Shown here in pieces: positions 1 to 5,446 of a DNA stretch of 6,072 nt. Source of the DNA: JBBQBQ01 sp038317685 (GTDB lineage Bacteria; Desulfobacterota; Desulfuromonadia; Desulfuromonadales; DDH964); contig JBBQBQ010000211.1 in the NCBI GenBank assembly GCA_038317685.1, positions 1 through 6,072 of the forward strand, in the 5' to 3' direction. The translations under genes and the position numbers were made by a program. The notes below the pieces were generated by a model, which did not search any database, was not told the DNA's origin, and saw nothing but the letters and a program-made list of their open reading frames with translations. The stretch's first letter is position 1. The number at the start of each line of letters is the position of its first letter.

Positions 1-95
1 AAAACACATTTGACGATGCTCCGAATTTCCCGCCTATAACCCATTTGTAAAGTTCCTGCAATCTTAGTTTTCGCAATTCTCGTTACTTCCTTTTC
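1..95. other. AT-rich flank of unknown origin beyond the ccoI break
   Basis: By hand count this stretch has about 39% GC, while everything to its right is clearly above 60%. Read on the minus strand after the ccoI break, all three frames reach a stop within 12 codons and none resembles the end of a P-type ATPase. No tRNA, terminator, terminal inverted repeat or coding frame is recognisable. It may be a chimeric contig end, or DNA brought in by a rearrangement. Confidence 0.6.
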
Positions 96-2075
96 TCACC
101 CCCCCCCACCGGCCCCCGGGTTATCGCCGGTCAGCATCGCAAGCTCCAGGCCGGTCCGACTCAGAGCGGTGACTGCGGACGCTGCTTCGGGCCGGAGCGG
201 GTCATCCAGGTAAATAACCCCCCGATAGTGGTTGCCATGGCTGACATGGACTTCCGTGAGGGCGCCGCCGACAGAGGGGGGCACCTCGATCCCCGCCTCG
301 GCAAGAAAGTCCCGATTGCCGGCCCGCAGCAAGGTTCCTTCGCTCCGCAACAGGACCCCGCGACCGGCGATCGCCTGGCCCCCGCCCTGAAACTCGGGAG
401 CGACGCCGCGCCGATTGGCCTCGTCCCGGATCGCCCTGGCGAGGGGATGGCTGGCCCCTGCTTCGATGCGGGCCGCCAGGGTGACGAGTTCATCGGCGCT
501 GCCGGCGGCGGGAAGGACAGTCGTGACCGTGGGCCGGCCGCAGGTGAGGGTGCCGGTCTTATCAAAGGCGATACGTCCCAGCCGGCCGACCCGTTCCAGG
601 ACATCGCCGCCGCGGAAGAATATCCCCTGGCTGGCGGCGCTCCCGGTGGCGACCAGAACCGCGGTCGGAGTCGCGAGGCCCAGGGCGCAGGGACAGGCCA
701 CGACCAGCACCGCCACCGCGTTCAACAGCGGAATCGCCGGCCCCGCTCCCTGACTGTACCAGTAAGCCCAGGTCAAAACCGCCAGGCCGATGACGCCGGG
801 AACAAAGTAGGCCGCAACGCGATCTGCCAGGGCCTGAACCGGTGCCTTACAGGCCTGGGCTGCTTCTACCAAACGGGCCATTCGCGCCAGGAAGGATTCC
901 TCAGCGGTCGTTTGCACCCGGACCGTGACCGCTCCCAGCAGATTGAGGCTGCCGGCGCTGACGCGATCCCCGGGCCGCCGTAGCACCGGCAACGGTTCGC
1001 CGGTAACGACTGCGGCATCGACTTCCGTCTCTCCTTCAGTCAGCGTTCCATCGACCGGAAAACGATCGCCGGGGCGGACCAGGATCAGGTCCCCCGTCTT
1101 CAAGGCTGAGCTTTCCACTACCAACGGGCCGTCGGCGGTCAGGCGCAGAGCGGTTTCCGGCGCCAGTTCGAGGAGCCGTTCGATGCCGGCCGCGGCTCGT
1201 TGGCGGGCGCCGGTTTCGAGGAGCCGTCCGAGCAGGATCAGAGTGACGATCATCGCCGCGGTGTCGAAATAGACCTCGCCGCCGGCCAGCAGGGCATAAA
1301 GACTGTAGCCGTAGGCGGTCAGGACCCCGAGGGCAATGAGCAGGTCCATGTTCGGCAGGCCGTTGCGCAGGCTGCGCCGGGCTCCTCGCAGGAAAGGCGC
1401 GCCTGAATAAAACACCACCGGGGTGGTCACCAGGGCCGCCAGAATCCCGATGATCTGGCGGGCGTCCGCGCCCATCCCCTGAAAATAACCGGCGTAGAGT
1501 GCAAGAGAGAAACCCATCAGCTGCATGGAGAGGAAGACCGCGGTGCCGAAACGGATCAGCAGGGAGCGACGTTCCCGGACCCGGGCCTGTTGTTCCGCGG
1601 CCCGGGTATCGGCACGAGGGAGGTAGCCGAGGGCGCTGACGGCCTGGAAGAGGACCTCGGGAGAGGTCCGGTTCGGGTCGTAACGAACCCTGGCCCGGTA
1701 AGTTGCATAGTTGACACTGGCCGCGGCGACACCGGGGATGCCGCCCAGGATCTTTTCGTTGAGCCAGATGCAGGCGGCGCAGTGGATCCCCTCCAGCCGG
1801 AAGGTGATTTCATCCCCTTCGGGGAGGTGCCGAACCTGTTTGCTCAGGCTGGCAGGATCGAAGCCTTTGCCAAAGGCCCCCGAGTGAAGGCCGGCTTCTC
1901 CCCAGATTCGCTGGTGATAGTAGCGTCCCAGCCCGGCGTCATGGATGAGATGAAAGGCACCCCTGCACCCCTGGCAGCAGAAAACGACCTCCTGGTCCGC
2001 GAAACTCTCCCGGATGTTTATCCCGGGCGGGATCGGCAGAGCGCAATGGGTGCAGGTTGGAGTCGTTTCGGTCAT
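96..2075 (-). CDS. ccoI: CcoI/FixI-type copper P1B-ATPase, 3'-truncated
   Basis: This membrane copper pump supplies Cu for the CcoN CuB site. Visible in order: a Cys-rich N-terminal metal-binding domain (C8, C11, FCCQGC at 32-37) typical of FixI; an HMA domain with HCAAC (99-102); membrane helices at about 172-193, 206-225, 243-262 and 268-284; the actuator TGE (358-360); helices about 421-440 and 449-468 with the CPC copper site (461-463); the phosphorylated Asp505 in DKTGT; the nucleotide-site HP (543-544); and MLTGDN (647-652). The frame then reads PGAGGGG and stops. GDGxNDAP and the last two membrane helices are absent; the family is usually about 750-830 residues against 659 here. As it stands it could not be an active pump. 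The ATG at 2075 is the only in-frame start after an upstream TGA, with no clear Shine-Dalgarno. Confidence 0.9.
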   Translation of the reverse strand: MTETTPTCTHCALPIPPGINIRESFADQEVVFCCQGCRGAFHLIHDAGLGRYYHQRIWGEAGLHSGAFGKGFDPASLSKQVRHLPEGDEITFRLEGIHCAACIWLNEKILGGIPGVAAASVNYATYRARVRYDPNRTSPEVLFQAVSALGYLPRADTRAAEQQARVRERRSLLIRFGTAVFLSMQLMGFSLALYAGYFQGMGADARQIIGILAALVTTPVVFYSGAPFLRGARRSLRNGLPNMDLLIALGVLTAYGYSLYALLAGGEVYFDTAAMIVTLILLGRLLETGARQRAAAGIERLLELAPETALRLTADGPLVVESSALKTGDLILVRPGDRFPVDGTLTEGETEVDAAVVTGEPLPVLRRPGDRVSAGSLNLLGAVTVRVQTTAEESFLARMARLVEAAQACKAPVQALADRVAAYFVPGVIGLAVLTWAYWYSQGAGPAIPLLNAVAVLVVACPCALGLATPTAVLVATGSAASQGIFFRGGDVLERVGRLGRIAFDKTGTLTCGRPTVTTVLPAAGSADELVTLAARIEAGASHPLARAIRDEANRRGVAPEFQGGGQAIAGRGVLLRSEGTLLRAGNRDFLAEAGIEVPPSVGGALTEVHVSHGNHYRGVIYLDDPLRPEAASAVTALSRTGLELAMLTGDNPGAGGGG

Positions 2076-2117
2076 GGTATCGGCATGGAGAGTCGAGGCA
2101 CGGGATCAGGCGGTCCG
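2076..2117 (-). other. ccoH-ccoI intergenic leader with a 4-codon mini-frame
   Basis: This 42-nt gap has no recognisable Shine-Dalgarno before ccoI. An ATG at 2086 opens a tiny frame, ATG CCG ATA CCA, whose TGA overlaps the ccoI ATG as ATGA. It might feed ribosomes to ccoI by termination-reinitiation, or it may be chance. Confidence 0.3.
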
Positions 2118-2588
2118 TTAGAAATTCAGCATCATGGTTCGGTGGATTCTGGCCCCGTCCAGGGAGAAACTGACCTGGGCCTGTACCTGACCCTGGCCCG
2201 AAAGGCCCTCGGGGAGACTCGCCAGGTAGTGGCCCCGGTCCTGTTCCCGCAGCGGCAGGCCCAGCGGCGGATTGGCCCCGGAATGCGAACCGAGGATCAC
2301 CAGATCCCCCTTGGCGCCGGTCACGGGTCTTCCAGACCCGTCGCTTAGGAACGTTTCCAGGCTGGGGCCGGCAATCCGCATTTTGAGGGTCCAGCCCCGG
2401 GTATTGGCAGCCGTCTGTTCTAATTCGGTCTGGTTGAACGTCAACCCATGAGCATAGTATTCCCGATCGATGACCGGGCTGACCTTGCGGCGTGCCTGAT
2501 CGACGGCCCAAAGGGTCAAGGCCAGAAAGACCAGAATGATGGCCGTCAGGAGCGGTTGCCGGTGGCGAGGATGGGTGGGCGGGTTCAT
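2118..2588 (-). CDS. ccoH: CcoH/FixH-type cbb3 oxidase assembly protein
   Basis: This 156-residue protein has a short basic, Pro-rich N-terminus, one membrane helix (about residues 13-30) and a periplasmic domain. The family-typical stretch is at about 40-48 (DREYYAHGL). The domain continues as a beta-rich fold with TLKMRIAGP (67-75) and a closing SLDGARIHRTMMLNF. This matches the FixH/CcoH family, whose members associate with the oxidase during assembly and are needed for a stable cbb3 complex. The start ATG at 2588 overlaps the ccoG stop as ATGA, with a weak GAGG about 5 nt upstream, so it is probably translationally coupled to ccoG. No catalytic residues are recognised and the molecular role in the family is not fully settled. 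Length is ordinary for the family. Confidence 0.9.
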   Translation of the reverse strand: MNPPTHPRHRQPLLTAIILVFLALTLWAVDQARRKVSPVIDREYYAHGLTFNQTELEQTAANTRGWTLKMRIAGPSLETFLSDGSGRPVTGAKGDLVILGSHSGANPPLGLPLREQDRGHYLASLPEGLSGQGQVQAQVSFSLDGARIHRTMMLNF

Positions 2589-3838
2589 GGGTGCCTCTGC
2601 GCGAAGGGTTCCAGAAAGACCGGACTGGCGGCGAGCTGTTGTCCTTGTTCATCCCGGAGCAGGCAGAGCACCTCCCGCCGTTCGGAACTCTCGGGGGCAA
2701 CCAGAACCACCTCCAGTCGGCGGCGCTCCCCCGCCGGCAGCCGGATGCCGGTCACGGCCCCACGAAGTTCCAGGGCCGATCCGTCTGAACCCTGGGCATT
2801 CAGAGAGAGGACCATGGGGTCTCCCGAGCGGTTGCCGATGACGGCGGTCAGGAAGGTGGCGATGCGGCCGTCCTCCAGCCGGCGTGGTTCAACGGTCGCC
2901 GAACGGGCAAGTTTCAAGCTGGTCAGGGGGCGGGCAATGACGGCGATGACCAGACTTCCGGTCATGATCAGAACAGCCGTAGTCATGAGCAGGATGCGCG
3001 GATTGAGGAGGGCTCTGAAGCCCCGTCCGTCGCTGCCGAAGCTGTAGCGGATCAGGCCGGTTTCGGTGCGGCGGGCCATGACCTCCCGGCAGGCATCCAG
3101 GCAGCGCCCGCAGTTGATGCATTCTACTTGAAAGCCGCGGCGGATGTCGATCTCCATGGGGCAACTGCGAACGCAGGCGCCGCAGGCGATACAGCGGTGC
3201 GCCTCCTCGGGAGCCATCCGCAAGGTCAAAGTCCCGGAATCGACCAGGACGGTCTGAAACCGGCCGTAGGGGCAGAACTCCCGGCAGAAGAGGCGGCGCA
3301 GCAGCGCCATATCCAGGTAGACCGGAAGGGTGATCGTCATCCAGGAAAGGACCACCGGAGTTGCCAGGGTGCCGGCCCACAGTTCCGGGAAAAACCTGTA
3401 GGGGGAGACAAAGTACCAGAGGAGATTGGCTCCGACCAGCAGGGCCAGACTTCCCAGGAGGAGCTGTAGCAAGCCCTTGCGCCAGACCGCCCCGACCAGC
3501 TTCCCGCCGCTCAACCGTAACCCCAGCAGCCGCGCCAATCCCTCCGTCAAATCGCTCAGGGTCGTCTGAGGGCAGGCCCAGCCGCACCAGACCCTCCCCA
3601 GGACCAGGGTTGCCAGCAAAAAGAGGAGGAGAAGGGCGAGGCACAGCAGCAGGAAGAGATAGAGTTCCTCGATATGCAGGATCCCGCCGCCGATATGCAG
3701 GGTTTGGCTCGGAAGGTCGAGGCGCAGCAGGCTGGAATGCCCGATGCGGATGAAGGGGATGGCAAGCAGGGCCAGGCTGGTGAGCCACTGGAAGGCCTGG
3801 CGCCAGGGCCCGAGCAGGTGGGGTCGTGATGATTCCAT
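2585..3838 (-). CDS. ccoG: CcoG/FixG/RdxA-type membrane iron-sulfur protein, cupric reductase for cbb3 assembly
   Basis: This 417-residue membrane ferredoxin family protein was shown in other bacteria to reduce Cu(II) to Cu(I) for oxidase assembly. Hydrophobic helices lie at about 17-31, 55-80, 121-143, 158-178 and 281-301. WCGWACP (Cys85, Cys89) and FCREFCPYGR (Cys185, Cys189) are family cysteine motifs. Two 4Fe-4S sites are complete: C216, C219, C222, C226 (followed by Pro) and C240, C243, C246, C250. Residues about 305-410 form the C-terminal Ig-like FixG domain. The ATG at 3838 is the first start codon in frame after the ccoP stop. The 12 nt just upstream are pyrimidine-rich with no Shine-Dalgarno, so initiation may depend on ribosomes arriving from ccoP. 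The 3' end overlaps ccoH by 4 nt (ATGA). All key cysteines are present, so it looks functional. Confidence 0.95.
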   Translation of the reverse strand: MESSRPHLLGPWRQAFQWLTSLALLAIPFIRIGHSSLLRLDLPSQTLHIGGGILHIEELYLFLLLCLALLLLFLLATLVLGRVWCGWACPQTTLSDLTEGLARLLGLRLSGGKLVGAVWRKGLLQLLLGSLALLVGANLLWYFVSPYRFFPELWAGTLATPVVLSWMTITLPVYLDMALLRRLFCREFCPYGRFQTVLVDSGTLTLRMAPEEAHRCIACGACVRSCPMEIDIRRGFQVECINCGRCLDACREVMARRTETGLIRYSFGSDGRGFRALLNPRILLMTTAVLIMTGSLVIAVIARPLTSLKLARSATVEPRRLEDGRIATFLTAVIGNRSGDPMVLSLNAQGSDGSALELRGAVTGIRLPAGERRRLEVVLVAPESSERREVLCLLRDEQGQQLAASPVFLEPFAQRHP

Positions 3839-3850
3839 GGGGAGAGCAGG

Positions 3851-3874
3851 CGGGGGAGGGTCACCCCTCCCCCG
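3851..3874 (-). promoter_or_regulatory. Perfect GC-rich stem-loop between ccoP and ccoG
   Basis: In the transcript, arm CGGGGGAGGG (3874-3865), loop GUGA and arm CCCUCCCCCG (3860-3851) form a perfect 10-bp stem closed by a GNRA-type tetraloop. It begins 6 nt after the ccoP stop and ends 12 nt before the ccoG start. No T-run follows in the transcribed direction, so a classical intrinsic terminator is not shown. Likely roles are protecting the 3' end of the upstream ccoNOQP message, partial attenuation, or tuning ccoG translation. This would let the oxidase subunits be made in excess over the assembly factors. The structure is seen directly; the role is inferred. Confidence 0.7.
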
Positions 3875-3880
3875 TTCCGG

Positions 3881-4405
3881 TTACTTCAGGGATAAGACGA
3901 AGGAGGCCAGGCCGGCGAGTTGTTCGCCTGAGAACTGATTACCGAAGGCCGGCATGCCCCCTGGACGGCCGCCGCTGATGGAGGTGGTGATCGCCTCGCG
4001 GGTCCTGCCGAAGTTAAACTGACTCCTGGTCAGATCGGGCCCGATGCCGCCTTTGGCCTCGGCTCCGTGACAGGCGGCGCAATTCTCCGAAAAGAGCTTT
4101 TGGCCGGTGGCGATGCGGGTCGCTTCATCGGGAATGGATTGGGTGGCCGTCGCAGTCGCCCCGCCGGAAGGTTGGCTGCCCCCCTGTCCCTTGACCAGTT
4201 GCTGATGGGCGGCCAACTGCTGGTGGAATTCAGCCTCGCTGCTCCAGCCGGAGAGGAGATAAAAGGCACCGAAAATCACCCCCCACAAAATCAGGCCGTA
4301 GTATAGGACGGAGAAATAGACCGGAGGGGCCGTAACCCGGTTCTCGACGATACCGTCAACCTGGTGGGTCGGCTGTTGCTGTTTTTGGTCTTCGGGAATG
4401 GCCAT
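3881..4405 (-). CDS. ccoP: cbb3 oxidase subunit III (CcoP), short single-heme form
   Basis: This is the membrane-anchored cytochrome c subunit, 174 residues, starting MAIPEDQKQQ. The ATG at 4405 is supported by GGAGG 7 nt upstream; a longer in-frame reading would overlap ccoQ and adds no family-like sequence. The N-terminal part carries the CcoP-like DGIVENR..PP motif (residues 17-28), then a membrane helix at about 30-52. A Gln/Ala/Gly/Thr-rich linker (60-95) follows, and one cytochrome c domain (97-174) with CAACH at 109-113 and GGMPAF (Met151). Canonical CcoP is about 300 residues with two CxxCH domains; only one is present here. The gene ends in a normal C-terminal helix (LASFVLSLK) and stop, so it does not look broken. 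A very stable stem-loop follows the TAA. Confidence 0.94.
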   Translation of the reverse strand: MAIPEDQKQQQPTHQVDGIVENRVTAPPVYFSVLYYGLILWGVIFGAFYLLSGWSSEAEFHQQLAAHQQLVKGQGGSQPSGGATATATQSIPDEATRIATGQKLFSENCAACHGAEAKGGIGPDLTRSQFNFGRTREAITTSISGGRPGGMPAFGNQFSGEQLAGLASFVLSLK

Positions 4406-4424
4406 AGTGCGTCCTCCGCCAGTG
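4406..4424 (-). promoter_or_regulatory. Ribosome binding site of ccoP in the ccoQ-ccoP gap
   Basis: The 19-nt gap read on the minus strand contains GGCGGAGG, ending 7 nt before the ATG at 4405. It is a strong Shine-Dalgarno and fixes the ccoP start at MAIPED rather than an upstream in-frame codon. Confidence 0.7.
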
Positions 4425-4565
4425 TCAATCGTCATCAAGCATGCGATGTTTCGGTTCCTCCAACTTCTCCCTGCGATGGTGGCTGCAGGTGCGCACCACG
4501 ATGACCGCAAAGATCACAAGGAGGCCGAAGGTAATTCCCAGATAAAGAAGTGAGGCCCGGTCCAT
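4425..4565 (-). CDS. ccoQ: cbb3 oxidase small subunit CcoQ (FixQ-like)
   Basis: This gene is 47 codons including the stop and encodes 46 residues. It begins MDRASLLYLG, has one hydrophobic helix (about residues 6-25, ending VIVVRTC), then a basic/acidic hydrophilic tail that ends in MLDDD. Size, single helix and position between ccoO and ccoP match CcoQ, a small membrane subunit that stabilises CcoP association and the assembled oxidase in other bacteria. The ATG overlaps the ccoO stop as TGATG, and no good Shine-Dalgarno precedes it, so translation is probably coupled to ccoO. The stop TGA is at 4425-4427, 19 nt before ccoP. The sequence of this family is poorly conserved, so the call rests mostly on topology and position. 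Confidence 0.88.
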   Translation of the reverse strand: MDRASLLYLGITFGLLVIFAVIVVRTCSHHRREKLEEPKHRMLDDD

Positions 4566-5428
4566 CAGTGCCGCTTATGGTATTTTACGAAGTTGACCAG
4601 CTTCCAGACCCGCTGGGTGCCGAGCGAGGAAAAGGCTGGCATGCCGGCGTCGGGGATGCCGTTGTAGAGGAGGGTGTAAAGATCCCCATCGGGCATATCC
4701 ACATCGGCGATATTCATGCCGATGCCGCCGGTCAGGTTCTTGCCGTGACAGGCGGCGCAGTGCTGGTCATAGAGGGCGGCTCCATCCGGAAGGACCGCGG
4801 AGTTGCCGAGATAAGGGTTGTGCAGATCTCCAACCATCACCGTCTGGCTGGAGTTCCTCCAGCCGATGTCGCTGCCGAGCTTCTGCAGGTAGGCGACTAT
4901 GGCGTCCATCTCGGTCTTCCCCTGCAGGGCCGTGATGTCGGCCGCTTGAAAGGGGAAGCCGAGCACCTCCATCTTCCTGCGGGTGTAATCCGGGTCAATG
5001 GGATTCTGGGCGAAAAAGGCGTAGGCCGGCATGTTCGACCGGGGGACCATGCCGGTCGGTGCCGCCAGGTGCTGATAGTGCCAGCTGTCGGGGTACTTGC
5101 CGCCGATGCGGGCCAGATCGGGGCCGGTGCGGCGGGATCCCCAAAGGAATGGCCGGTCATAAACGAATTCCCCGGATTTGGAGTAATCACCGTAACGCAG
5201 GACTTCAGCGACCAGCGGGCGGACCGTCTGGGTATGGCAGTTATTGCAGCCTTCGCGGATGTAGACGTCACGACCATCGAGCTGCAGCGGGGTGTACGGC
5301 TTGACGCTGGCGATGTGGTCAGCCTCGGTATTGACCCAGACGAAGGGGAGGACCATGGTGATCAGGGTGCCGACCAGAATGGCGAGGGTGGCCAGAATCA
5401 GGAAGAGGAAGGGCTTCTTTTCCCACAT
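4565..5428 (-). CDS. ccoO: cbb3 oxidase subunit II (CcoO) with an extra C-terminal cytochrome c domain; diheme
   Basis: This membrane-anchored cytochrome c subunit passes electrons to CcoN. The ATG at 5428 (MWEKKP) is chosen because a good Shine-Dalgarno, AAGGAGG, lies 8 nt upstream; longer readings would run into ccoN. Residues 7-31 form the single N-terminal membrane anchor. Residues about 50-187 are a typical CcoO domain: CNNCH at 61-65 binds heme c, SNMPAY (Met133) gives the likely distal ligand, and it ends in the usual AYLQKLGSDIGW region. A second complete class-I-like cytochrome c domain follows at about 200-287, with CAACH at 224-228, a GMPAF Met at 263 and a closing helix (VWKLVNFVKY). 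The family is normally about 200 residues with one heme, so this is a fused diheme form in one uninterrupted frame. Its TGA overlaps the ccoQ start by 1 nt. Confidence 0.96.
   Translation of the reverse strand: MWEKKPFLFLILATLAILVGTLITMVLPFVWVNTEADHIASVKPYTPLQLDGRDVYIREGCNNCHTQTVRPLVAEVLRYGDYSKSGEFVYDRPFLWGSRRTGPDLARIGGKYPDSWHYQHLAAPTGMVPRSNMPAYAFFAQNPIDPDYTRRKMEVLGFPFQAADITALQGKTEMDAIVAYLQKLGSDIGWRNSSQTVMVGDLHNPYLGNSAVLPDGAALYDQHCAACHGKNLTGGIGMNIADVDMPDGDLYTLLYNGIPDAGMPAFSSLGTQRVWKLVNFVKYHKRH
4568..4867 (-). other. Extra cytochrome c domain fused to the C-terminus of CcoO
   Basis: This is the added segment, residues 188-287 of CcoO. It has its own heme motif CAACH (bases 4745-4759), a preceding amphipathic stretch (DGAALYDQH), a GGIG segment, a GIPDAGMPAF loop with the likely sixth Met ligand, and a C-terminal helix. 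It has no membrane segment, so it should hang in the periplasm beside the canonical CcoO heme domain. Its GIP..GMPAF layout looks more like general class I cytochromes than like the GGRPGGMPAF type kept in CcoP of this cluster. The domain boundaries are estimated by eye. Confidence 0.85.
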
Positions 5429-5446
5429 GGCAGCGGCCTCCTTCCT
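5429..5446 (-). promoter_or_regulatory. Ribosome binding site of ccoO, overlapping the ccoN stop
   Basis: On the minus strand the ccoN stop TGA runs straight into GGAAGGAGG, which ends 8 nt before the ccoO ATG. The strong site decides the start of ccoO and suggests efficient re-initiation by ribosomes finishing ccoN. Confidence 0.75.

Noticed and set aside
10..40. Promoter-like pair TTGACG (10-15) and TATAAC (35-40) on the plus strand
   Set aside because: The 19-base spacing is long, nothing on the plus strand downstream looks like a gene, and AT-rich DNA yields such matches by chance.
99..107. Programmed or phase-variable frameshift in ccoI at the nine-base homopolymer
   Set aside because: All three frames beyond the tract stop within 12 codons and none resembles the missing ATPase end, so a frameshift cannot restore the protein.
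228..983. Long open frame on the plus strand opposite ccoI (251 codons)
   Set aside because: It lies antisense to a recognisable P-type ATPase, its product is Gly/Arg/Asp-rich with no family features, and such frames are common opposite GC-rich genes.
1590..2348. Plus-strand open frame opposite the ccoI 5' end and ccoH (252 codons)
   Set aside because: It crosses two clearly real genes and an intergenic gap, has no recognisable domain, and fits a codon-bias shadow.
3851..3874. Rho-independent terminator after ccoP
   Set aside because: The stem is strong but is followed by CCTGCTCTCCCC rather than a T-run, and ccoGHI follow in the same direction, so full termination is not supported.
4406..4510. 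Longer ccoP reading starting at 4510
   Set aside because: It overlaps ccoQ almost entirely and lacks CcoP-like sequence; the ATG at 4405 has a good GGAGG site and begins the family-like N-terminus.
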